A DNA stretch of 64,000 nt. Source: Tetraselmis striata. Its lineage: Eukaryota > Chlorophyta > Chlorodendrophyceae > Chlorodendrales > Chlorodendraceae. The stretch is from contig VCJN01001595.1 in assembly GCA_006384855.1 (NCBI GenBank), forward strand, positions 62,001 to 126,000, written 5' to 3'. This document shows, in pieces, positions 11,397 to 22,800 of the stretch; positions within the stretch are counted from its first letter, which is position 1, and each line of letters begins with the position of its first letter. Under the pieces are notes generated by a model. That model was not told where the DNA came from, did no database searches, and saw only the letters and a list, made by a program, of their open reading frames with translations. The translations under genes and the position numbers were made by a program.

Positions 11397-11865
11397 GAGC
11401 TCGCTCCATGGGCCTTCGCCTCGGCGTCTGCGATGAAGTACCTAGGTGTCTTCGTGGTACGACGGACGCGCCGAAACGCGCCGTACGCCGCTGCAGGGTT
11501 CGCCGAAGATGGCACTCGCCAGGTCGTGACGAGCGGGCCAAGATTAGCAAGACGGTGATGCAAGGAGGGCAGGATCGCGTAACTAACGGGCGTCGCGTGA
11601 GTACCTGGCCCGCCGGGCCGCCCGCAAGAGGCCGCGTTGGGCGAGCGACGGAAAAGAGGGTTAGCGATGCATGCCGGGGTGGGCGCGACAGAAAGGGGGA
11701 GTCGGTGTAGACTCGTGATGTAGAAGGACATAATGAAGCCGGAGGGATTGACTCAGTAGAGGGCAGGGGGAGCCGGGGAGGCCGACGACCCGGACATGTG
11801 GGTCAGTGGTGAGGGCGTCCCGCTCACGCCGACGACTCCAATACAATTTTGCTTGGAAAGCACGC

Positions 11866-12424
11866 CTAGAGGCATGCCCTTGAAGTGTCGCTGTTGTGCA
11901 TATGCGTGTCCCAGTGCTTGCGAAGGTAGGTCAAGCGGGACCGATGGCCGTCGTCGACGGCTTCCATGCCAAGGACGACGGCGTCGAGCCACTGTCCGAA
12001 AGCCGGCGTAATCTCGTCGGTGACGCACGCCGCAGCCAACAGTTTGCGCGACTCCATGGCCAAGCCGGCGATGAAGGCCCCGTAGCACGCGGCGTGGTAG
12101 TACTCGTCCGCTGCCGGCTGAAGACGAAGGTTGAACATGATGTACTCGAGCACGCGGTCGAGGGAGATGGGGAAAACCCCGGGCGTCGCAGACTGTCGGG
12201 AGGCATCCCGTTCTCAAAACCGGGCAAAGCAGTAGCGAGGGAGAATTTCCAATCGAGGTAGTGGGATTCGCTCCAGGAAGCACAGACGTTCTGGTCCATA
12301 CCACTAGTGCGAGACTCGATCCCGCCCGGAATTTATCCTCTTCGCCGGCGGCAGCCAGCGGCGGCATAGGAGTCTCTTGGGTAGCGAAGAACCTCGGAAG
12401 CTGCTCTTGGATGGGCTGCCTCAT
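11866..12424 (-). pseudogene. Gag-like protein remnant
   Basis: Minus-strand pieces in three frames: RQPIQEQLPRFFATQETPMP near 12420, NVCASWSESHYLDWKFSLATAL near 12290, and the longest piece LEYIMFNLRLQPAADEYYHA...DEITPAFGQWLDAVVLGMEA near 12150-11900. Together they look like one helical protein broken by frameshifts, upstream of the recombinase on the same strand. Assignment to gag is by position only. Confidence 0.4.
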
Positions 12425-12860
12425 TTTCGCGTCTTCGTCCTCCTCAAAACGCCCCGCCTTGATGCGCGCTTGTAGTCCAGTGGGCGCCGTCTCGACGCCA
12501 TCCCTCGACAGCCGCCGCCTTGCCGGCGTCTATCATCTTGGGGTAGGTTGGTGAGCCGCTATCGGACACATCGCAGGGGTTGTCCGGGAGGGAGTTGCGG
12601 GGAGAAGAGAGAGACAGATGATCCTCGGCTTGAGCTTGTCACGTACGTAGTAGCAGCAACAACGGATGAGAATGGGAGGTTTTGTACCGTTTTCCAGGGG
12701 CATGGGGCCCATGCACGGTCCGAAATTGCGCACACCGGTTCGCGTAGATACTCGTTTCTGAAGACCGCAAACGGGTCTCAAATCCGAGATGCGTAGCTGG
12801 CAACGCTTTTTTGCTACCTGGCACGCGCTAAGTGCGTATTATTAGCACGTGACCGCTCGC

Positions 12861-14230
12861 GCTCCTCCCTCGTCATCCCGCCGTCAGCCCATCCATGCCC
12901 GCGACACACAAGATGAGGTACCTGAAGGCCGCCACATGCCTACGTTAGGGCGCTGCTACCGTGGTATGCGCGTGATGGTGCCGGCCGGTGTGTCCGAATG
13001 GCATCGGTGGGGCGGGATGGGGTGGCGAGACGAGTGGTCACGTGGGCTCCGAGTTTTGATCAAATGACGGTATATTTAACTGGATACTAATTATTACTCG
13101 TACTCGTTTCGGTAGTTGCATCTCAGGATTGTGACCCCGCTTTACATAGCTTCAAGCCCGGGAAGATTTCATTTAGCGAGTACCCGGGGAACCGGTGTGC
13201 GAGTTATTGTCGTGCGGGTACGAGGCGAACACAAAACTAAGCAAAGTGGTCCCATCTAGCGGACGAAGTTGGTGTTATACGGTTCGAAAGGTACTAGGGT
13301 GACCGATGTTTTCGCCGAGGGCGGCACGTAAAGCGCCGTACTGCGGCATTTCAATGCTAAAGTATCGAGCATTGCCCTGTGGCCGCCACGTCAAATTGGC
13401 GTGGCACAGAGGCCGCCGGCAGCCGGTGTCGACACCCGCATACCCTAGGGTTAAGGGAGGGGAAGGAAACCCGAAGCACACAAAGTCTAATCAAAGTCAT
13501 GGAAGTGACATCGTACCAGCATGTGTAACGGGATGCGGGCGGCGCGCTCCTCCCTCATCATCCCGCCGTCAGCCCATCCCTGCCCGCGACACACAAGATG
13601 AGGTACCTGAAGGCCGCCACATGCCTACGTTAGGACGCTGCTACCGTGGTATGCGCGTGATGGTGCCGGCCGGTGTGTCCGAATGGCATCGGTGGGGCGG
13701 GATGGGGTGACGAGACGAGTGGTCACGTGGGCTCCGAGTTTTGATCAAATGACGGTATATTCAACTAGATACTAATTATTACTCGTACTCGTTTCGGTAG
13801 TTGCATCTCAGGATTGTGACCCCGCTTTACATAGCTTCAAGCCCGGGAAGATTTCATTTAGCGAGTACCCGGGGAACCGGTGTGCGAGTTATTGTCTTGC
13901 GGGTACGAGGCGAACACAAAACTAAGCAGAGTGGTCCCATCTAGCGGACGAAGTTGGTGTTATACGGTTCGAAAGGTACTAGGGTGACCGATGTTTTCGC
14001 CGAGGGCGGCACGTAAAGCGCCGTACTGTGGCATTTCAATGCTAAAGTATCGAGCATTGCCCTGTGGCCGCCACGTCAAATTGGCGTGGCACAGAGGCCG
14101 CCGGCAGCCGGTGTCGACACCCGCATACCCTAGGGTTAATTAAGGGAGGGGGAGGAAACCCGAAGCACACAAAGTCTAATCAAAGTCATGGCAGTGACAT
14201 CGTACCATCATGTGTAACGGGATGCGGGCG
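12861..14230. repeat. Two tandem 685-bp direct repeats
   Basis: Unit 1 is 12861-13545 and unit 2 is 13546-14230, with few visible substitutions (for example GGCGAGACG versus GACGAGACG in the first third). A four-base TTAA insertion is present in unit 2 near 14140. After 14230 the similarity ends. The units carry no convincing ORF. Confidence 0.9.
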
Positions 14231-14346
14231 GCCCCTTTCAGGTTCGGCTTGCTTTGTTGATCTTTTAGCGACTATAAATCCTTACATAAATCAGAGAAAA
14301 ATCCAGCTACGGGCCACTAGCCCTCTACGGGCTAAATCCAGCTAAG

Positions 14347-15050
14347 AGGCGGGAACCGTCATGATAGCCACCGACCAAGCATCGCCACCAGCCAGCCGCC
14401 GCTCCACGCAGTAGGGACGCTCTCCCCAGCACACAATCCCGAGCCACTCCAATAGCGGCACTAGGCCGAATGTGATGTGAAGGCGCCGACATGTCCTGCA
14501 GGAAAGGGGCTTCGAAGTAGAGGTCTCGCAACAAGGAGCGGAAGTGGGGGGGTCCAACCCAGAACGGGGCGCCACGGGCGTGCAACAGACGCATGCCACC
14601 CAGCGCTAAATCCGCCGCCAACTCGGTCGCGTCCCCTTCCGCCAAACGTAGAACGCCTTCCACAACACACACAACATCCCGGGCCACTCCAATAGCGGCG
14701 CTGAGCCGAATGTGATGTGGAGGCGCCAACATGACAGGAAGGGAGAGAGTGCTCAACGAGTAGGGAATGGAGAGCCGACTGGGCCAGCAACGACGTAAGG
14801 CGCTGGTGTCTAGCGCGCGCTGTTCCGCCCAACGCCAAATCCGCCGCCGGCTCAGTCGCGTCCCCTTATATTCCGCCGAACGTATAACTCCCTTCCCAGC
14901 ACAACATCCCGGGCCACTCCAATAGCGGCACTAGGTCGAATGTGATGTGGAGGCGCCGACATGACAGGAAGGGAGAGGGTGCTCAAAGAATAACGAACGG
15001 GGAGTTGACCGGACCAGCACCGACGTAAGACGCCGGTGTTCAGCTCACAC
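14347..15050 (-). repeat. Three ~235-bp tandem repeats, with a fourth copy in the FANCD2 intron
   Basis: The anchor GGCCACTCCAATAGCGGC (first copy with one change) begins at about 14441, 14681 and 14911. Another copy of the first unit is at 23851-23995, inside the large FANCD2 intron. On the minus strand each unit can encode HHIRPSAAIGVARDVVLG-like residues, so the block may be a duplicated piece of a retroelement ORF. Downstream sequence 15390-15480 (GACAGGACTGGCACCGGTGAA...) recurs at 24470-24555, so both loci derive from the same element, probably the LINE to the right. Confidence 0.75.
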
Positions 15051-15625
15051 TGCTTCTCCGCGGCAGTGGCAGCACGGGCGGGGCCAAGACTACCAAGGTG
15101 CCACCCGTGCACGATCCCCGCCCCCATCCCCAGCCGGGGGTGGAGGCGGAGGAAGGGCCCGCGATTCCGAGGGCCGAGGACGGTCGTCGGGGCCGCCCAG
15201 GCGGTGGGTCTTTTAGCACCTGGTAATACTGCTTTTAGCGGTGGATTTGCTACTGGCCTTTTTGACATTCACACCAGCACGGGTACCGGTAATCGCTAGT
15301 ACTCGGGCGGCGCCGCTTGCTGCTGTCCTGTTGATCCTTTTTAATTATTTGGTACTCGTACCCGGTACTAGTACTTTTCTTTTTTCGCCCCCGGGACAGG
15401 ACTGGCACCGGTGAAACCCTTGCAGCGTCTCTACGACGGCCGTTTAGGCAGCAATCCAGTTACGGAAAGCCCTGGGTAGGCGACGCTCCGTTATAGTCAT
15501 AAAGCAAATTGCCGAAGCATTTCGCAAGACTAATTGAAGGCCAGTGACAAAATTTCCAACACTGTTGGATCACCGTCTAAAACACTGCCATCAAAATACC
15601 CGGCACTGACCACGAAAGGTCCGCC

Positions 15626-16637
15626 CTACCCGTTTGGGCGTCGGCCCATTCGAGTAATGCGAGTTGGGGCAAGCCCCAACCCGCGGAGCAAAGCATTTCG
15701 GGAGTGCGATACATGTGCAACAAAAAAGGCAATGTGAGGGAGGGCCCGACGCCATAGCTGGAAAAATTTCCCATTCCCAGTAAAATCCAGGGCGCCGTGA
15801 AGGGAGGGGGGGACCCCGCCCAAAATAAAGGCAGTTAAGTCCTCAGGCGTTGACGCACTAACCTGACTACTAATAAAATCCCTGAACTCCGGAACTAACA
15901 ACCCAAAATTATGACGGTGATACCCCCACCGCGGGCACTCCACCAACATATGTTCGATAGTCTCAGATTCACCTCCGCCACATGCAGGGCAGTGTTCAAG
16001 GAACCGCTCAGGCATGGCATGAATCCGGGCCAATCGGCGGGCAGTGGGAAATACTCGGGTGCGTAATTGTATCATAATGTGCAACCCGGCCACAACCCCC
16101 GCGGGGACACCCACACCGTACTGTGACAACGGGTTTGACGCATAGGACGCCTGGACATATATACCCCAGCCAGGTGTTATTGCGTGCTAACGATACCGAC
16201 GATTCGTAACGCGCCCACACCGATGCCTTTACTAGTTTAGCGGCGTCGCGCGCGGCTAGTGACCTCCACTCAAGTGGAAGGTGCGCCCCCTCAGCTAGCC
16301 CTACGTTCGCCCTAGCTAGTCGATCTAACCACCGCACAGTCCCCGACGTCCACGTGTTAGGGCGCGCCCGACTTGGCTGATCTACTAAATGGGTTATACA
16401 TGTATTCAAGTCGGATGCTTTAAGGAACGCCCGAGCCCGTGCCGCAGCGGCCGTAGCCTCTATGGGCGCAATATCCAATTCCCTAGTACTACTGGTGGAC
16501 TTGTTACTGATGGCCTTTTTGTAATTCACGCCGGTAGTGGGGCAGTCTGTCAGCAGCAGCGCAAACGCAGCGGTGTTGTCGCGAAGTCTGCCGCCCTTAG
16601 TCCTTAGTCGCTTAGTCCTTGCTTTCAGAGTGGGCAC
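15626..16637 (-). mobile_element. 5'-truncated LINE, C-terminal part of ORF2
   Basis: Minus strand. The frame 16637-16008 (TGVNYKKAISNKSTSSTREL...) is followed, after one frame change near 16130, by 16129-15626, which contains CPACGGGESETIEHMLVECP: a C-x2-C-x8-H-x4-C knuckle typical of the C-terminus of non-LTR retrotransposon polyproteins. No RT or endonuclease remains, which fits 5' truncation at about 16640, only 260 bp upstream of the FANCD2 start codon. Further 3' sequence to about 14330 is likely part of it or of related copies. Small pieces carrying the GVNYKK-coding sequence recur at 15245, 23630, 24385 and 25040. Confidence 0.75.
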
Positions 16638-16899
16638 GGCGCGCTCGGAAAACCGCCCTCATTAGCAGCTGTGCACGAGCATATTTGAATGAGGAGCCAT
16701 TCCGCCAATTTTGAACAGGGCAGCTGCAGTCTGCTCACAAGACCTCTGCCCCTCAGCGCGCGCTGGGAGCGGCGCGTTCCGGCCGGGCCGCCCGTCTGCA
16801 CAGTAGCCCACCATACCCACAGCGTTAGCGCTGCCTGCACCCCGTCTGCCCTTCCGCCCGCCAACTCGGCCCGAGCGCGAGGCGTAGAGCTGTCCGGCC

Positions 16900-19800
16900 A
16901 TGGCCACGGAGAATGGCGAGGAGCCAGCGTTCCAGCGGCTGGTGAGGACCTCGCGCGGCGGCGCCCCCCCGCCGCGCCTCCTCGACCGTCGCACTTCGAT
17001 GTACCCGTTGCCCACTGCACCCGCCGCGATGCCCGCCGCAGGTGCGCCGGGGCGGCTGCGTCCTGGAGGGCGGCGGGTACGTCTGCAGCGACCCCCACAA
17101 GCTGCAGCAGTGCCTGCAGGGGAAGCTGCTGATGGACCGGGAGCTGCGGCAGGTGACTGTGGGGGTGCTAGGCCCGCATGGTGCTTGCGTGCCCCCCGCC
17201 AGCCACCTCCCGCCCCAGTTTGGCTCAGCCTCCCCCTCCCCCTCCCCCCCCCCCCCCCCCCCCGGCCCCCTATCCACCACCCAGGACTTTGTGGCCAGCC
17301 TGTCGGAATACATCCAGGACCCGCACGAGCTCCACCGTGCGCTGCTGCCCATGAACATCGACACCGCGCCATCGGACTCCCTGTTGCGTGTGGTCCTCAA
17401 CGTGCCGCCGGTCCAGACTGAGGTGCGCTGGAGCCCCAGCTCACGCAGCGGCGGGCGCCCCGTGCGGCGGCGCCCGCCTAAATACCCGCGGCCTATGCAT
17501 GCGTGCTCCGGCAGGTGGGGGAGCTGCTGCTGCAGCAGCTGGCGGAGGCTGGCGAGGAGGCGGACCCGGGGTCCCCGCTGTCCGCGGTGCCGCTGCTCAT
17601 CCTGGGCCTCTTCCGGTGGCTGGACCACATCGCCGGACCCGGGCGCCATCACGCAGCAGGCGCTGGAGGTGCTGGGCGTGTGCTCGGAGCAGGTGCAGCG
17701 CGAGATCATCGCCTTCCTGCCGGAGATTGTGGTTGAGGAGGACCACGCGGCGGTGGTGGACGCGCTGGAGGTGCGCCTGGGCCCGCGACACCCGACCTCC
17801 ATGCGCACACACTCTCATCTGCAGGCGCAACCGCGGTCTCCAACGGTGCACAAGTGGCGGCGCTCGGCCTCATCGGCCTTGCCCTCGCCGCCGCCTCGCC
17901 GCAGGAGCTGCTGTCCACCGACAACAGCTTTGTGGTGCCCGCGCTCTCCACCTTCTCGAACCTCAGCATGGAGCCGGAGCTGGAGGAGCGCACGACCGGC
18001 ATGATGCTGGCGCGCTTCAGCGGCGCGGATGTGGAGGACCTGCCGCAGCTGCTGCGCTACCTGGTGCAGAACAGCGCGGCGCAGGTGGCGGCGGACGTTG
18101 TGCAGGTGCGGCGGGCAGATGGGCAGCCGCCCCGCTCGCCCCCACACCCCCCCGCCGCCCCTGCGGCCGCTGAGCCCGCAACCCGCTCCGCTCCGCCCCC
18201 CACCTGCGCATGACCCCGGCCGCAGACCTTCCGCTCCAAGCTGCACTTCCTCTCCGCATCCGACCCGCGTCTGCCGGTCACGGACCGTAAGCAAAAGGGC
18301 AAGATGGCCGCCGGGGGGTCGGCCACGCTGGAGCAGAAGGTTGCCACCCCCCCCCCTCCACACACATACGGCCCCATGAAGTACCAGCCACCTTGCTGCG
18401 AGCGCAAAGTGAAGCGCATGCCCGACTCGCCCAATGCCTGCCGGCCGCGCCGCCCCAGGTGCTGGATGGCATCCGCAGCGGGTTGCAGACAGCGGTGCGC
18501 ACGGGCCGCCGCGACTTTGTGACGGCTTTTCTGGCTGAGCTCAAGGCGGCGGACCGCCCCGGCGGCCATCGCCCCCTGGACATCTGGCTGCTGGTGATGC
18601 TGCACTCGTTCGGCGGGCGCGACCAGCAGGTTTGCCCCGCCCCCCCCCCCCCCCCCCCTCCCCCCCCACTTCTCTTCCGCTGCCACACCCAACGCACACT
18701 GTGCCTTGGGGCACCTACCGCGCTGCCCTGCACAGGCAGCCGCTACCCGGGCTCCCACCGAGCAGCGCATGGCCCCGGCGCGCCGCGCAGGTGGCGGAGC
18801 GGGTGCTGCGCGGCAAAGTGCTGGACGGCACGCTGGGAGCGGCTTGCTTCCAGCGGGCTGTGGTGGCGCATGAGGCGGCGCTCAAGCCGCTGTTCCCCTC
18901 ACTGATGCAGTTGGCTGCGAGCTTCGTGAAGGCGAGCCAGGTGCACAGCCCATCGGAATGGGGCGGGCGGAGTGGGTGGGTGGGTGGGGGGGGGAGAGAA
19001 GGTGGGGGGGTGGGGTTCTGGTTGTGCGCCTGGCTTGGATTGGCGCCCGCCGCTGGGGACATCATGCCCCCCCCCCCCCCCCCCCCCCACCTTCCTCCGC
19101 CCCCTTCGTCCCCTCTTCTCCTCCCTCACCTGCCAATGCTTAAGGTGGAGCTCAGCCGTATCGGCGGACTGCTTTACAAGCTTCTCTTCTGCGCCTACCG
19201 GGACAGCTATCACCAGCAGGTGCCGCTCTGTGCTCCTGCCTCCCCCCACCCCTTGCCTGCCATCATGTCCTCCCCAATGCATGCACCTCTTCATCTGTGC
19301 CACACACAGAGGGAGAGTAATAGTGCCCAGGCGCTCTCACAACCTCAGGGAGACTCATTCCAAAGGCAGGGCGCTACAAAGGTGCTTGCGTTGATGCGCT
19401 GATGCTCGCGTGGCTGTGCACTCCGTGCGGGGCCTGCAGGAGGTGCTGGGCGCGCTGCTGGCGTCCACGGGCGGCGCCGCGGCCGGCGAGGTGACGGCGG
19501 CGCTGGAGGTGCTGGTGCAGCTGGCCGAGGAGGAGACGGCTGACCTGCTCAAGTTTGCGTCCTTCATCGGCATGCTCCTCGACTACCTCGCCAACTTTAC
19601 CAACGCGCAGCTCCACCTCGTGCGTGCCCACCGTGACACAGCCATCTCCAGCCTGTTGGCGGGCTTGGGCCCATAAACGTCGGCTCGCCTTCCTGTGCGC
19701 TTCACTGCAGGTGTTCCAGCTGTTCAGCCAGCTGGTGGTCAGCTCCGCTAACGCGCGCGCGATTGCGGCCACCAGCGGCGGCAGCCGCATCGAGGACGAG

Positions 19801-22800
19801 CTGCACATCGTGATCACCAAGCAGCTGTCCAGCGGCGACCCGCGCTTCAAGCGCATCGGCATCATCGGCACCGTCACGCACATCTGCCGGCTGAGCAGCG
19901 GCGCGGAGGAGCTGGACGCAGGCGCGCAGGCGGAGCGGCGCGGGGAGGCCATCCGCATGCTGCACGCGGTGTTGGTTGGCTGCCGGAAGCAGCCGCACTG
20001 CCTGGCCTTTCCTCTACGACGAGCTTTCAAGCATGATCATGGTAAGAGAGGGCACAGCCCGGTACCCTCCCCTTCCCCCCCTTGTTATGCCATCGGAATA
20101 TCAGAAGCCTCATTAAGACTTTGGCGCGCCTTCATTCACACACTTTTAACCAATCGGCTGAAAGGTCTTGCGTCGTTTACGGATCGCCCCTTATGGCGAA
20201 GAATGATGTTGAGGGTCGCGGTGGTCTTCGAAGGAGCAGGAGATAGCCCATGATGCATGCTGATCGCAATTCCCCTTGTCATCAGCGGAGGACCGTGACT
20301 GCACACCCCTGCAAACCGCTGGTGTGCACCGCAGCGCAATCTTGTCTTGGTGACAGCGCCGCTCCCCTGGTTGCCGTTACAGGACTCGCAGATGCCGGAC
20401 TTTGTCTCCAAGTGGCTGTACAACCGACAGCTCGACCCCTCCGTCATGGCGCACAATCCCACGGGCCCGGACGGCATCTCTACGGAGTTTGAGAACCAGT
20501 TTCTGGTGGTAAGCCCCCCCCCCCCCCCCCCCCCCCCCGCCCTCTCCAGTCCAGAATCTCCCGTACCCATGGCGCCATTAGGGCCCCGACTCGTTGCAGT
20601 CAGGCTGTCTGGAATATTGCGTATGTTTATGAGCGGGTAGGGCTTGGTATTTCAAGCGGAGCACAGCCGGCCTCACCCAGCTGAATTGAGATCAGCACAT
20701 TTCTTGTCGGACGAGCTTGGATTGTGACTTTGTATTGGAGCAGCTCAGGAAGCTTGATTTAATTTCAGTTATGGGCAGATCGAATCAGATTGGTGTATCT
20801 ACACTGAATGCCGACCAAAGCAATCCCCACAAAGTCCAGGACCCCTTCCCCCTTTTGCGCGCTCCCGCTTCACCCCGGCTATGTGCTGCCCATTTCAGGA
20901 CAATGCGCCGGAGTCTCGGCAGGCGGTGGCCCTGCCCGGCACAGCCAGATTTGTGCCGCAGGCAGCGCTGGGCCTACTGGCCGCAGACGGGGGGGACAAC
21001 CCGGTGCTGCTAAACGTGGCCGGCCTGCTGGGCTCGTCGGACTCGCTGATGCGCGACTCAGTCCTGCACATGGCGGCGCAGTTCCGCCTGATGCAGCTGG
21101 TGAGGGCCGCGTCACTGCATGCTGCATTTTTGGCACTGCCGCGGATCATGCTCTTGATAGTGGGTCCATGACATGTTTCACAGGAACCCCTTGACTCCTC
21201 GGTCACACCTACTGCACTCATAACATCAATTATTTTCTTACAGGACTGCACACCAACGCTACGAGTCTTTGCAGTAGCAATTCCGGAAATTGCATCACTG
21301 TTTTCTTATATTAACACAGTTTTTCACCAGGTTTTACGGCATATTTGCGTGAAATTCGGTATTACCTGCCCGGCCCAGCCTTTTCAGCCACATACACCTG
21401 CTACTGTTATCCAGCGCAGTGGCCGTAAGGTAGTGAAGTTAAGAAACCGTAAATTCCGCCCAGTGCTGTTGCGGACCGGTGTTGGTGCACTGACTGACGC
21501 TCTCTGGGCGCTGCGATTGTAGCTGGAGCAGTCGCAGAACGATCATCTGATGGCCATAAATGCCCTGCTCAGCTGCCCGGTCTCGCTACCACCGGAGGAG
21601 GTCCTAGAGGGCGACCTGGCCATGGAAGCCAGTGCAGCGGGGCGGGAGCGGATAGCGCTGGTGCGCCCCCCCACCCATACGCCCACCATTCGCGAAATTG
21701 AATGAACGCCCTCCGCAGCTTGGTGGCGCAGGAGGAATAGTACGCGAGGCATATACATATTGTGATTTTACTTGAATTTAAAGCAACCCACAGGTGGGCA
21801 GGTGACCGCTATTTCTTTTTTGTAGTATGAATGGCGTGCGAGTACCCATCGTGAAACTAAGGCGGTAATACAGTACTACTGATGCAGCTTCCGGCCTTCC
21901 TCCTTCGTATCCGCCCCCCTCCGTCCATGCCGCTTAGTATCCCCCTCCCCTCCCCCCCCCCCCCCCCCCCGCTTCGGCTTGGCCTAGCCGGGGTATTGTG
22001 TGTAGGGGTCTGCGGAAGCGTGGCTTTTAACTTTGGTGGTTCTTGGTAGGGCTGTTGGAGGTACGGGGTTTGGTCATGGTGGGTTTACAGGACTGCCGGG
22101 GTATGCTGAGAAGTGAAGGCAGCCAGCCGATGAAGTGTCTTTGATGTTATCTACAGAGGCTGATCGCAACGGCACCGGGGGGTGGAGGGGGCTTGTCTTG
22201 GGGGTGTTGCCTGGGGCGGAGGGCCGTGAGGCGTTGGATGGTTTCCCATGTGCGTTTGTGCTTGGTGCTGTTGCGGCTAAGGGTGGCCGGGATACTTTCG
22301 ATGATATGTCCAACCTTAGCGTTTGAAAGCTTCTACCAAGGGGTTGGTATTTTCTATAGATGAGGGCGTCTCCCCAAAGGAGAAATCGCCACCTCTGCGA
22401 CAGGGGAAAGGCCGCCAGATCGGGTACTGCCAATCGGTATCGGATAGCACTACTAATGACCTTTATTTTGTATGCCCCCTACAATATTGTAATGAGAAAA
22501 TCTGCACATTTTTACTGAGTTTAGTGTCCCAATAAGCGCCATCATTGAGGCTAGTGTCGCACACACCACACTTATCTCGATTGACGCTCCGCATGATCAG
22601 CCCATCTGTTGGCATGATTGTGCTGGTAGCGGAACTGGCGTTGGTGGGGGGGGGGGGGGGGGGGGCAACTTGTTGCGGGGCAGGCCCCACCAGCAATACA
22701 TGCACAAGGTACTTGTCTGGGTACCGGCGCGAAGCATGGATGTCAGATCCTACATGCCGCTCCGCAGTACTTATACTCTACGAGGTTGCCCATGGTTGCT

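Larger units (their letters stand above)
10005..14230 (-). mobile_element. Tyrosine-recombinase retroelement with direct repeats (PAT/DIRS-like)
   Basis: Minus-strand remnants of a gag-like ORF (about 12430-11866) and a tyrosine recombinase (about 11396-10390) are bracketed by related direct repeats. On the right, a 685-bp unit occurs twice in tandem (12861-13545, 13546-14230). Part of that unit, 13291-13500, is found again at 10005-10250 on the left (shared TAGGGTGACCGATGTTTTCG and ACCCGCATACCCTAGGGTTA). In plus-strand terms this is A1, genes, B1, A2, B2, A3, which resembles the split direct repeats of PAT/Ngaro elements. No RT was found between the gag-like and recombinase parts, so this copy is internally deleted or RT is too decayed to see. 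Confidence 0.65.

Noticed and set aside
17042..18004. Large overlapping ORFs on both strands in the FANCD2 region
   Set aside because: GC-rich exons leave all six frames open; only the frame that follows splice phase has family similarity.
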